A DNA stretch of 64,000 nucleotides from Amblyomma americanum (Eukaryota > Arthropoda > Arachnida > Ixodida > Ixodidae), in assembly GCF_052857255.1 (NCBI RefSeq), contig NC_135500.1, forward strand, positions 100,277,394 through 100,341,393. Reading direction: 5' to 3'. Position numbers and translations under genes: made by a program. Positions 23,440-34,670 of this stretch are shown here, in pieces (the first letter of the stretch is position 1; every line of letters starts with the position of its first letter). The notes under the pieces are model-generated. The model was not told the DNA's origin. It did not search any database and was given only the letters and a program-made list of their open reading frames with translations.

Positions 23440-23809
23440 CCGTATGAGTCTTTAGAATTTCGAAATCGCGATTACCTCTATTACTGAACAATTGTTTTGG
23501 ATTTCGCGCAAAACGACGGAACCTACTGAAAAGCCCGCGTCTTTCGCGAGCGCAAAGCAACGGCCCCGAGTGACGTGCGACATAACGTTCTCTGTCCTTT
23601 TTGCACTTCGCTGCTCCAGCCAACACAGGAGAGAGAGGTTCACGTGACACGTACGGCACAGAGTGACGTGCGTTGGGAGGTGTTGCTTTGCGCTCGCCGA
23701 AGTCGCGCGCTTTTCGGAAGCGAACGTGTTTTTGCGCGCAATAGCAAAAACTGGTTGAGCTACGGAAGCAGGAGCACCCGCGTTTTCGAAATTCTAAATA
23801 CTGATACGG
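23440..23809. mobile_element. foldback (inverted-repeat) element
   Basis: The left arm ccgtatgagtctttagaatt at 23439-23458 is the imperfect complement of ctaaatactgatacgg at 23794-23809. Complementarity continues inward (the block gagcgcaaagcaac on the left and its complement gttgctttgcgctc on the right) toward a centre near 23625. No coding capacity was seen; this is a MITE-like hairpin element. The LINE at 23824 is inserted just outside its right arm. Confidence 0.7.
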
Positions 23810-23810
23810 T

Positions 23811-23823
23811 TGTTGCAAACGTG
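23811..23823. repeat. 13-bp target-site duplication, left copy
   Basis: tgttgcaaacgtg here is identical to 29493-29505. The pair brackets the LINE and defines its ends. Confidence 0.92.
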
Positions 23824-24083
23824 AAGCCAAGCCAAGGACGGAGCTGTGCTGACGTGTCTCGCATGGGCTCCCGCCTCGAAGCCACTTTTCGGCAGAAAGA
23901 GTCAGCCTTCGGGCTCGAATATTTTGGACGACATCCGGGCCATTGTCCAGTGCCTGCTGCAGCCGGATTTTGCCAATCTACGGACACCTAGGCATATTGC
24001 CGGCTGACTGCCGGCCTAGCCATCGAGCTCGACCTAGCTCGTCACCTCTCCGCCGGGAACTGAGCGCCCAGGGACCCGCACAG

Positions 24084-25895
24084 ATGGAGTACGCCGTGGA
24101 AGGCGAGAAAATATCACCGTCGGAGCTCGAGGCCGGAAAATGGGAAACCATTCTTCGTTACCGCGACCGACAACGAGGCCTGAAGAATAAAGGGCCCGCA
24201 TCAACCGACGACGAGCCTGCGCAGGGGCACGGCCAAGGCAAGTCTAATTCCAATTTTCCATCGCGAAAGAACGGGAAGAAGCTACTTGCACACAGCAAGA
24301 AAGCCCTTCTCCCGCGCTTACCGACCGACGACTACAAAATCGTCTGCCGACCACATGGTTGGAATCTGAGGGACTTTGCGCCCGGACTACTACTCTTCTG
24401 CGCCTGCGAGGTGGCCAGGCTGCCGTATGATACAGGAAAGAATGAAGACATTATCAGAGTCAATACGGCCAACAACACCTTTACGCTATGCACGCCCGAT
24501 CGTCAACGGGCGACTGCATACGCCAATATTGAAAAACTGAACCTCCAAGGTCAAACCTACAAAGTAACGTCGTACGTGGCGGCGCCCGAAGACTCGGTAA
24601 AAGGGGTCATTTACAACGCCTACGCGGGAGACTCGCCCGAAGCGGTTCGCCAAGGCTTCGGAAACCGAAACGAAGGAATAGAAGTTGTGGATGCCCGAAG
24701 GATCGGGAAATCCAGGACAATACAAATCACCTTTTTTGGAAAGAAGCTACCCAGCCAAGTAATCTATCAGTGCGGCGTCTTTCGGGTCCACCCCTTCAGG
24801 GAGCAACATGAGGTATGCTACAACTGCAGGAGAGTAGGACACCGGGCCGATGTCTGCTACAAACCTACAACGAACCTTTGCCGCCGCTGCGGAGAAAATC
24901 ACTCGCCTCCACCTGAGGGAGAACAGCCAACCTGCCAACCCGTATGCATCGTCTGCAACGGGGGCCACAACACAGGCAGCCGGAACTGCAAATTCCGGCT
25001 GATCAACAAGAACAAACAAGGAACGCCCCATGGCAACCAGACACCCAAGCAAGGGGACAACGACTCATCCCTACACGGACACCAGTCTAGGCCCACGAAG
25101 AAGGAACACGGTGCTACCGGAAAAGGAGGAAGCCACAGCCGGAACAACTCCAGCTCCTTCCCGCCCCTGGGGAACCCTGCAGGGAACGACAAGAGAAGCT
25201 CAAGCCGCGGACGCAGCGATAGCCGCTCCAATAAAAAGGTGAGCTGGCCAGCAGAGGCCTCCCATTCTATTGACGCTCGAGAGAAGGAGTTTCAGATCCA
25301 ACTACAATCCCGAGACAGAGAAATTGCCAGCCTTAAAAAAGAGTTGGCTGACATTAAACGCCTGTTACAAGCGCATCAGGTACAGAATGCCACTGCGGCT
25401 AGAATGCCACCCACCGCGTCCCAGGATTCGACCAATAATGCGATGAAAACAGACGCTATTTGCCACACTCCCTCCAACGCGTCCCAGTCTTCAGCCCATA
25501 ACGCGACGGACAAAGACGCCAGAATAGCAACTAAAAGACCGCGTCCCACAAAAGAAGGCGAGGAATCCAAAAGAAAGGCCGAGGCTTCGGAAGCAGACAC
25601 CCCGCAGCCGTCGAAAGCGCCTACCAAACTCAGGGCAGACATCAATACTCTGTCAGAGAGAACTAGCGCTATATCAACAGAACAAGCAACCTTCCAAGGC
25701 CTCGTTACTACCAAATTTGCAGAGATAGATATTCGCTTTGCAACACTAGAGGAACAGGTATCCCAAATAGCCACCTGCATGCAGCAAATAATGGATAGGC
25801 TTACAACTATCGAAGCCCGCCTACCACCCACCTTGGATCTGTCCACGACGCCACAACCATCTATAACCCAACATGGCACCACGCCAAAAATTTGA
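24084..25895 (+). CDS. LINE ORF1 (gag-like RNA-binding protein)
   Basis: ORF1 is about 603 residues and intact. I chose the ATG at 24084 (MEYAVEGEKI); the frame is open further upstream but without an earlier in-frame ATG that I can support. It would bind the element's RNA in the ribonucleoprotein particle. A C2HC cluster lies around residues 240-305: CYNCRRVGHRADVC, then CRRCGENH and CIVCNGGHNTGSRNC, i.e. three zinc knuckles. A Ser/Arg- and Gly-rich stretch follows. A heptad-like coiled coil (FQIQLQSRDREIASLKKEL) is near residues 400-435. The C-terminal part is Ala/Thr/Pro-rich with a second helical segment. It overlaps the ORF2 start by 23 nt in another frame, suggesting reinitiation or frameshifting. 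Confidence 0.88.
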   Translation: MEYAVEGEKISPSELEAGKWETILRYRDRQRGLKNKGPASTDDEPAQGHGQGKSNSNFPSRKNGKKLLAHSKKALLPRLPTDDYKIVCRPHGWNLRDFAPGLLLFCACEVARLPYDTGKNEDIIRVNTANNTFTLCTPDRQRATAYANIEKLNLQGQTYKVTSYVAAPEDSVKGVIYNAYAGDSPEAVRQGFGNRNEGIEVVDARRIGKSRTIQITFFGKKLPSQVIYQCGVFRVHPFREQHEVCYNCRRVGHRADVCYKPTTNLCRRCGENHSPPPEGEQPTCQPVCIVCNGGHNTGSRNCKFRLINKNKQGTPHGNQTPKQGDNDSSLHGHQSRPTKKEHGATGKGGSHSRNNSSSFPPLGNPAGNDKRSSSRGRSDSRSNKKVSWPAEASHSIDAREKEFQIQLQSRDREIASLKKELADIKRLLQAHQVQNATAARMPPTASQDSTNNAMKTDAICHTPSNASQSSAHNATDKDARIATKRPRPTKEGEESKRKAEASEADTPQPSKAPTKLRADINTLSERTSAISTEQATFQGLVTTKFAEIDIRFATLEEQVSQIATCMQQIMDRLTTIEARLPPTLDLSTTPQPSITQHGTTPKI

Positions 25896-28800
25896 AATTT
25901 GGCAATGGAACTGCAGAGGTTTCCGCCGCAAGCGGGCCCACTTGCAGCTCCACATCCAACAAGCACCGTCTGTTCCAACCCCAGACGTGATTGCATTGCA
26001 AGAAGCTAGCGGCAGGGCTACACTGCCAGGCTATAAAGCATATCTGCCACCTCATTATGATACTAGTAACGCAGCCGGCTCCTTCACAGCCACTCTGGTG
26101 CATAGAAATATCACCGCAATTCAACATTTTATAAATGATTCGGAAGAAGATTACACCCTACTTGAAATAGTACCAAGGCAAAAAGGAGGCTCAAATCTCT
26201 TCATCCTTATGTATACAACCTTCCCAGAAACAAAGGCAATGGACTCCCACACTTGTTGATAAACACAGGAAAGCTGGCTGCTAGGGCTCAACTATTAACT
26301 GTGGGAGACTTCAACGCTCAACACCCAGCATGGGGATATACCAAAGCAACTCCGAAAGGGAACCTGCTCTGGCAAATCATAGTCACTAGGGCTCACAACG
26401 CTAAGCAACCCGAGCGACCACACACGCATGGGTAACAGTGTATGTGTAGACACATCTCCAGACTTATCCCTCTCTAAAAACGTCAAGGACGCAAAGTGGG
26501 TCAACACCGGCCAAAACCTTGGTAGTGATCAGTTCATCCTTACCATCACCTTCCCCACGACAAAACTTAAAAACAAAGCAAAAGAAATACGAACCACGGA
26601 TTGGGACAAGTTCAGGCAACTTCGCGACAAAACAGCTCCAAAGGAGATCTCTAACCTTAGCGACTGGGTTATCTCCCTGAATGAGGATGTCAGCTCCACT
26701 AGCGTTGTGGTGCCAGTTGAGAAGGAGGAGCAGATTGCAGACTCAAAACTGTTACACCTGTGGCAGGCACAAAAAGGCCTCCAAAAACGCTGGAAGCAGC
26801 AAAAACACAACAAGCGACTACGCAAAAAGATCGCTGAAATCGAGAGGCGAATCGAGGAACATACACTTACTCTCCAAACACAACAATAGAACCAAATATG
26901 TGAAAGCGTCAATGGACAGCTCGGAAATAAGAAGACATGGCATCTTCTAAGACACCTGCTCGATCCAGAACAAACACGTCCCGTGCAACAAAGTCAACTG
27001 TACAGACTCATACATAAATATGAGGGTACAACTGAAGACCTAATCAAAGAGCTAGCAGACCGTTATCTAAACACGGATGATAGTACCACACACCCAGACT
27101 ACCGGGGGACTCCTAATACAAATTCAGACGCAGACATCACAGACGCAGAGGTCTGGTACGCAATTGGAAAACTGCGGACAACATCTGCGGCAGGACCAGA
27201 CAAAGTAACAAATAAGACTCTCAGGAACTTAGACGCAACGTCGATCGCGGTGGTTACAGACCTTATGAACAAATACTGGCATGCAGGCACCATACCACCA
27301 GAGTGGAAACACGCGAAAATCACTTTTATTCCTAAAGCGGGTAAGAAACTCAGCACTGAGAATCTACGCCCAATTTCATTAACATCATGCCTAGGCAAAC
27401 TCATGGAGCATGTCATCCTCAATAGGCTCCAAAACTATGCGGAGGACATGAACCTCCTACCTGAAACAATGTTAGGATTCAGGGCCCAACTATCTACCCA
27501 GGACATTCTCTTGCAGCTTAACAAGGACATAATTGAAGCTGACGAGGGAACAGGAACGAAAGCAATATTGGGTTTAGACCTTGTTAAAGCTTTCGACAAC
27601 GTCACCCACAAAGCCATCTTGACAAACTTGTCAGAAATCAACCCCGGAGAAAGGACGTACAACTACATCCGATCCTTCCTCACTAACAGAACAGCAGTGA
27701 TAACGGTCGGAACAATAGAGTCTGCCCCAATCAAACTAGGAAGTAAAGGAACGCCACAGGGCTCCGTCCTGTCCCCTTTCTTTTTTAACCTCTCCCTCAT
27801 CAAAATTCCCCCCAAACTGGCACAAATACCAGACCTACATCACACGTTCTATGCAGATGACATCACACTTTGGGTAACCAAAGGATGCGAAGGCTACATA
27901 GAAGACACACTCCAAGCAGCAGTGGACATCATCGAGGCATGCGCATGGGATTCCGGCCTCACTTGTTCTGAGCAAAAATCTGAACTCTTCGTGATCCGTC
28001 GTAAACAAAGAGGTAGGCGTACCACGACATCCCCCCCCGCAAATAAACGTCTATGTTAATGGACAATCTGTCAAAGAGGTACAAACCATGAGAATACTGG
28101 GGTTGTATTTACAAACAAATGGAAAAAATACTGACACACTCACTAAGCTAAAACGCACGGTAGAAGCGACGGCGCGATTACTCCGCCGCATAGCTAACCG
28201 CAGACAAGGGGTGAGGGAAAGAGATTTATGCCGCCTAGTGCAGGCCTTTGCGCTGAGCAGGATACTCTATGCCACCCCTTATCTGAAATTTTCGAAAGCA
28301 GAAAAGGACAAATTGGATAGCATGATACGGCAGGCCTATAAGGCTGCGTTAGGACTCCCACTAAATGCCTCAACCGAAAGGCTTATGAGGTTAGGAATAC
28401 ATAACACCTACAATGAACTGAAAGAAGCCCATTTAATGGTTCAAACAGCGCGATTAGCCAATTCCAGAACTGGCAGGAGTATTCTTACCAGGCTCGGAAT
28501 TAACTTTCAACCTACGAATAACGATGCTAAAGTAGACTTACCCCGCGCCTATAGGACGGCCCTACTAATCAAACCACTCCCCAAAAACATGCACCCCTTA
28601 CACCATGAGGGTAGAAGACAAGCACGAGCCAAAGCCTTACATAAGAAATACAGACAGTGCGCTGCAACACTTTATGTAGATGCGGCAGAATACAAAAATA
28701 CCAATGCCTTTGCAGTTGTGGTTGTGAACGAGAATGGTGACCACATCGTCTCGGCGACAATCAAAACGAAATCCTCTGAAACGGCAGAAGAGGCGGCTAT

Positions 28801-29437
28801 AGCCCTCGCCCTAGCACATACCCAAGGGAGCAGCATCCTCAGCGATTCCAAAATGGGTATCAATAATTTCGCTAAAGGGCGAATTACAAACACCTCCCTT
28901 AGAATCCTTAACGCAACCAAATTCTCACCAAATTATTCTGAATTGATATGGGTCCCAGCCCATTCGGGGAATCCGGGGAACGAGGCAGCCCACAATAAAG
29001 CCCGAGGTTTCGTCGACCGGGCAGTGGATGAGTCTGGCTCCCTGAATTTCACGAAGGACTCAATGATCACATATCATGATCTCACCAATCATTTTAAACT
29101 AGAGAGGAGAATTTTCCCCCCTCCAGACAAAAGACTTACTAAAGAACAAGAGGTTACGTGGCGTCGTCTACAGACGAGATCGATACGCACCCCATCACTC
29201 CTCGCGCACATTTATCCAGATCTTTACAACCCAAACTGCAAACACTGTGGCCAACGTGCTACCTACGATCACATCCTGTGGGACTGCAAAATAGAGCCAC
29301 CTCCGGGTGATCTAGTTACAGCTCCTTCTCTCGAGCGGTGGGAGACCGTGCTGGCTAGCTCTGACCCCAGAACGCAAGTTTTGGCGGTGGAGTGGGCTGA
29401 CAAAGTCGTCGAGGGCTATGTACTCTCGACCACTTAA
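25873..29437 (+). pseudogene. LINE ORF2 (endonuclease, RT, RNase H), disrupted
   Basis: ORF2 starts MAPRQKFEIWQWNCRGF at 25873. The apurinic-like endonuclease is recognisable: WNCRG, ALQEAS (catalytic Glu), and VGDFNAQHPAWG. The usual SDH motif reads SDQ near 26527-26535, losing the catalytic His. The RT has NLRPISL, LGLDLVKAFD (27568-27599), GTPQGSVLSP and FYADD (27847-27861). RNase H has LYVDAA, SSETAEEAAIALA, SDSKM and WVPAHSGNPGNEAAH. A C-terminal CKHC...HILWDC zinc motif ends the protein. Breaks are frameshifts near 26255 and 26430, an in-frame TAG at 26887-26889, and a frameshift at the C run at about 28030-28038. The copy is therefore immobile on its own. Confidence 0.92.
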
Positions 29438-29492
29438 CGCGACCTCTTGCCAAGCTCTTCCCGGCGAATAAAATGTTTTACAATAAAAATAA

Positions 29493-29505
29493 TGTTGCAA
29501 ACGTG
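29493..29505. repeat. 13-bp target-site duplication, right copy
   Basis: tgttgcaaacgtg, identical to 23811-23823. Confidence 0.92.
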
Positions 29506-32225
29506 CGGCTGCAAACCTGTAATGTGGCCAGACCCATAATCGAAATATTTCGAAAGTAGACGATTATAAGTTTGTTAACCACCTTTCCAGTTAGCACAAA
29601 ACATCTATTTTGTCATATGCGCCAACACTACCTTCTCTAGCTGTTTCAGCTGATTTAAAAAAAAAGGCGCGGCAGGCAATCCTGACACCGCTGGTATGTA
29701 TGCTAAGCAAGACGTTGCGTACAGGCTGCAGTTAACACGGCAACACAAGGCATAGATAGTTTTGATACCTACAGAAATCTTTGGCCCGTTGCTAGCAGTA
29801 GGCGATCTCATTGTGTTAATATTTCATGCACATGCATTCTCTTGTGGTTCGGAAACGTGCATCTAATGTGTTAACTTGCTGCTTGGTTCATACGAACAGC
29901 TGCTGTAAAATGTTCATTTCGTTTAGTCCAAGAGAAGCTTCTGAATGTTGTCGCATTGCTGTTCACAATGACACTTTGAGTGCGCAACCAACGCAGCATC
30001 GCAGCAAGAATTTCTAAAGCCAGACTAGTCATTAGGGCCGTAACTACACCATCCGAATTAGTTATTTCCTTATCTAAGCGAGCAACCACGCCGATGGAGT
30101 ACGGGCCTCACGAACACGTTTATTTCATTTGGTTTGATGGGAAAAGGCATAATGTACTTGCAGTTTAGGCAGAGTTCGTTGCAGGAGATGATAAGTGCAC
30201 CCCTAACAAAACGACCGCCATCACAGCACTCTTAGCGTAACTTTATTTCTCCTACTTTACCCTTTGTTTCGTCCTACTGTCTATTCTTTACGCAGCACTG
30301 ACAGTGACAACGTTGATGCCAGTTGATGCACTCGTTATTTTCCCTATTTATGTTACTATAGACTCTTGCATTTACCCTTTAAAATAAGATGTAACACGGT
30401 TCCTATGCCAATTATGATATTTTAGGCACCATTAGTTCCGTAATTAATGCCAGTGGTGAAATGCGCACCTCTTTCAGGGGGTGCTGAATGGTTTACATTG
30501 CTCTCTCTCACTACATGACAGTTACGTGTGCGACACAACCTAACTCACTTAATGCATTCTTCAAAATATTGTTTCTGTTCCCTGATGCGTCCGTAATATT
30601 TCCTCAGTTTTAATGCCGGTGTCGCCAGCGTTACGATAATCGGATTCTCCTGTCACAACGGAGGTGGCACGTTTCCACTGGTGTCACGTTTGTTTCGTTT
30701 AGATGTGAATACGGTCAGTGGACTTCAGGTCTACGCGACGTTGATTATTCGTTGTTTATTTGTTGTGTCGTTGTTTATTCGTTTAACTCTTGAAATATGA
30801 TTGAAAGTTTTCTAGAAGCGTATACTCTAGGCACTCACCTCACGGTAAGCAGACACGATGATATCCCGCATAGTACGACGGTGGTTGGAAATTTTTTGTT
30901 CGTGTAGCAAGTGCACACATGCTTCGATCTAGTTTTGGAAGGAAGCTATATGTTTCAGAGCATAGTTTAAGCCTAGTACGCGTATACGCTGTATTCGAAA
31001 TTTTACAAAATGCGTTCAAACCTCATTGTGCGTTTTCCTAGGAACTCACCTCTTTCCTTCTGGAATCCCTCTTATAACACAGCGGCCGCAGAAGCGTGAG
31101 TAGTCTTTTTTGATCGTCCTAGCAGTTAAAGCATTATGAGCTAGTATTCGTGGTTTAGGATGCTCTGATTAGGAAGGCGGGGTATATAATTGCTTTTTGC
31201 TCTTGATATAGAGCATTGATAAGCCATAACTTCGAAGGTACTGGTAGCGGAGTGTGCGAGTTGAGGCTTCGGTATTTAATGACAGATCACGCTTGCTAGT
31301 GCAAGCATGTGCATGTAGGTTTCCTATGAAAAGGAAAAGAAAATCCCCTTTCGACGACTAATACCTAACTATTTAGGTGCGAGTGTAGACCTCACTTTTT
31401 CGTAGCTCTATATGGTCAATATCAGAACGAATAATGTTTATTCGATATTTTTAACTTCAGTGAAGCTCCAACAGAATCATTTCTTGTGAGCAAAATAACG
31501 GTTTCCTATCCTATTAGCGCTACCCTGGCATCTAATACCTGCAATTAAAACTGCTAGCCTATAAAAAATTGTTGCATGATTTTCGAGCACAATATATATG
31601 TGAAAGAGGTAGTTGTACATTAGAAATCTGGCTTGAAATGGCGCGGATTCAAAACGCTGTGGCTAAGTGATTGGCTAACAACGAGAACCTAAAACACGCC
31701 TTTCGAAGACTGTACGCCATGACTGGGAATAGAATCCAATGATAACAAGAAAAAGAACTCATCACACAGCCGAGCCCGCGGATGTCGGTAGAGGCTTAGA
31801 AAAACGCCGTCGACTTATCCGACGATGCACACGCTATTGACCCAACCGCGTTATCCGCAAACAAACTGCTATTCTAGCGCTCTGTTCGTCCTTCTTCTCG
31901 TCCTGGTTCTTCCCTTCTTTAGCCGTGTGCCGTTGCGCTGTTAAACTTTGAGCTCCAATGTACAACACCAACTAGTCGAGAAACTAATTGTGCTATCGAT
32001 GGCTGAAGCAGAGCACTACGCTGGCCAGCTTAGCAGTCAATCTGGCACGGAATCTGCGACAAGCAAAGGGACACAACTTGCACCCCGATGACTTGGGCGC
32101 TCTTGCGCCATCTTTTGTAATTCTGACAACAGTAAAGTGACCAAACGCAAAGACGTCCAAAGCATAGCACATAGGTCGGGTCTTTCCGCACCGGACATGA
32201 TGGAGCGGTTAGATCAGAGTTCCGT
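29506..32225. other. non-coding, no gene recognised
   Basis: AT-rich sequence with short frames only (for example 29826-30168). No domain, tRNA or repeat structure was recognised in these 2.7 kb. Confidence 0.45.
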
Positions 32226-32230
32226 ACTAA

Positions 32231-33042
32231 GTGCAGCAAAAACAGCACAGCGCAATTACACAGCGGCCCCCTCTTGAGCTGTATGTACACTTCCTGATCC
32301 GGCGTGGGAAGGTAGAGGTGGTGCCGATTGAAACCAGAAAGGACAGAGCGCCGGACCCGGATGAAGTGCAGTATCGACTCCTCCTCCGAAATCTTACTGA
32401 CACATTGCTCACAGCGTTCATGCGATACACGAATACTGTGTCGACCACCAGCATGGTGCCCTCGGGTTGCAAGCAGGCGACCATTACGCACATTCTATAG
32501 GCAGGCTAGCAGCTTTCCATCGAAAACCTGCGGCCTTTATTACTTACATCAAGGGTTGGTACGCTCGTTATACGCGTAATCAGCAAACGTATGGCGCAAT
32601 TCTTGCGCGAGCACGAAGTCCTAGCAGATGCGCAATAAGACTTCTGGAGGAAACTCACTACCCAGTATTTCCTCCCACAACGGAAGCATGAAATGGTGGA
32701 TAGACGCAGCTGAGTGGAAGCAGGCGCCATCCTTGCCTTAAACTCCAAAGGACATTTTTAAGACTGAGTGGCGCCTACATAAAAGATCAACACAGGAAAA
32801 CGATAGACTAGAGTTACTGTGTTCGTCTATCTTGTGTGCGCAACAATAACCACGCTACAAAAACCTAAATATAACCACGCACGAACGCGCCCAGATAAAA
32901 GTTCTAAACTTAAAAGGAAAATGGGACAACTTTATGGGCCACGGAATTCTCTACACCCTTGAGACTATATATTGCGGGCAGCAGATATATAAACAACGTG
33001 CATTTTTTCATGCGCGACCGCAGAGCAAGGATTCATTACCAG
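32231..33042 (+). pseudogene. old LINE RT relic, left half
   Basis: Reading + with frameshifts: ETRKDRAPDPDEVQYRLLRN-like sequence (about 32330-32400, cf. the APGPD motif), KQATITHIL, LSIENLRPLLLTS (about 32515-32560, cf. NLRPISLTS) and AILALNSKGHF (about 32725-32758, cf. LDLKGAFD). This is the RT N-terminal half of an I-like LINE. The remaining RT motifs appear on the far side of the Gypsy element at 40900-41200. About 280 bp before the LTR are unassigned. Confidence 0.7.
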
Positions 33043-34177
33043 TGTGATGACCCCCATAATGCGCAGGTCCACACGGGACGGAGAGGCAAAGAGACACCGT
33101 ATGGCTCAGTTTAAACAAACAGGTATATTCAATAATTACACATGATGAAGATTATACATCAGAGGCTGGGGCGTCCGAGCTTACGTGCCGACGACTTCAT
33201 GGGGGCGATGGAGTGGCTCCGGAGTTGGACTCGAGCGGTTGCTGGCAGAAGCTGCACGCCGTCGGGCTTCGGCACTGAAGGCTCTCTTGGCGAACGATGT
33301 CGTCCTCAGCGTGTATGCAGTAGAATTTCAATAGTCGTCCGTTTCTTCGAGGATGGTTCACAAACCCTTCCTCTAGTGTCGTTCGGCTTGGAAGATGAAC
33401 AGGAGGCGAGCTTGTAGATGATGACAGCAGAGCATAATCTTACAACAGAACAAACTTTGCACTACTTTACTCATCGACCGGGCAGGTTAGTGCCTAAGTA
33501 GCATCACATTACATGCTAAGCATGGAGCCCCAGCTCAGACTGAACTGCATCCGTTTACATGCGCTTTTAAGCACTTGATTAACAAAGGACTAAGGGCGGT
33601 CATTTCCAGTGGCCCGCCCAAAGCATCAATTCTCCAATCCAAAATAACATGCGAGATGGGGACCACCCCTTGGGCTGGGCTTAGCCTCGACCCCAGAGTC
33701 TGTTAACAATACAAACTAAATAAACAACAAAAACGCCACCACTCTCTCTCAAGTGAGAGTATACACAGGCTCTCTCTTCGGAGCTAATTCACTAGCGCCT
33801 GTTTTTCCACATTCTTGGCGAGTACTGCCTGTCTGTCTGACAGGTGTCCGTCACGGCCCTTCTGGGAAGCTGTGGGTGCCTTCCCGGCGATAGCCCACGA
33901 CAAAAGGGGGGGGGGAGGGAAAGAATGTTGTCTTCTCGGTAGCGCATAGCGTCGGCTGTGGTACGGCGCGCTCTGGCCCGCTGACAGCTCCCTTGTCCTG
34001 GAATGTGCCCGGAAATTGGGGAGGATAAAGCCTGTTTCCCCGGGGCGGCGGCGGGTCCGGTTTTTCTGGTCGTCACTCAAAGAGCATGGCTGGGTAATTG
34101 ATGATGCCGCTGTCACGGGTCTCCGTCTACGCCGCGCCGTCGAACGTGGATCCTCGTAGCACACACGGAATGACACA
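33043..34177 (-). repeat. 3' LTR of the Gypsy element
   Basis: Aligns with 39655-40787. Differences I saw: A at 33229 versus G at 39841, ten versus eight G in the G run (about 33906-33915), and tgacaca versus tgtcaca at the outer end. Confidence 0.93.
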
Positions 34178-34670
34178 CTCGCTCACCCTCCAGAAGAATG
34201 TTCTCCGAACATTTGAGTCCACGCAGCTCCCCTTGTCTTTCTGAATCGCCTCGCACAGTGCGTCCGACAAAACACTTTTCGCTGCACTCAACACCACTGC
34301 ACAACACCATATGCCTCCGCTGTCAATACTGGCGTCTCCAGGGGCAGCACTGATCTTCTTTTACAGATAAACATGAAACTCAGCACCCAAGCCTCTCCTT
34401 TCTAGTCCAAACTGGACGAAATAAATTTACCACAGTTACAAAGGAGCTCCCACTTCTAGCACGATCATGGCACAGACAAAAATATAGATAACGAAAGGAA
34501 GTAGGGCAGGTTCTGCATGCGCTCCGCATGCTCTCCTGTGAAGGTGTTACTTAATGACAGAAAGGTTTAACTACCAACTCCGATATCTTAACACATAAGC
34601 ACATAGCAATGTTATGAGCTGCGGCATTACACAATTCTAACCAGTTCACAACTCCGCTCTGTTTACGCCA
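34178..34670 (-). other. Gypsy 3' untranslated region with polypurine tract
   Basis: Lies between the pol stop and the 3' LTR. The last 16 nt before the LTR on the element strand are purine-rich (ctggagggtgagcgag, + coordinates 34178-34193), the expected place for the plus-strand primer. No ORF of note. Confidence 0.6.

Larger units (their letters stand above)
23824..29492 (+). mobile_element. full-length I-clade LINE
   Basis: A 5.67-kb non-LTR retrotransposon is bounded by a perfect 13-bp target-site duplication. It has a 5' untranslated region, ORF1 with zinc knuckles, and ORF2 with endonuclease, RT and RNase H domains. It ends in AATAAA (29467-29472) and a short A/T-rich tail. An RNase H domain in ORF2 places it in the I group of LINEs. 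A 5' end adjoining the duplication shows it was not 5'-truncated. ORF2 has since been disabled. Confidence 0.92.

Noticed and set aside
24486..25996. Minus-strand ORFs up to 206 codons opposite LINE ORF1
   Set aside because: ORF1 on the plus strand has zinc knuckles and a coiled coil; the antisense frames show no domain.
33142..33417. Identical 91-codon ORFs at 33142 and 39754
   Set aside because: Both lie inside the two LTRs and are antisense to the element; duplication is explained by the LTRs.
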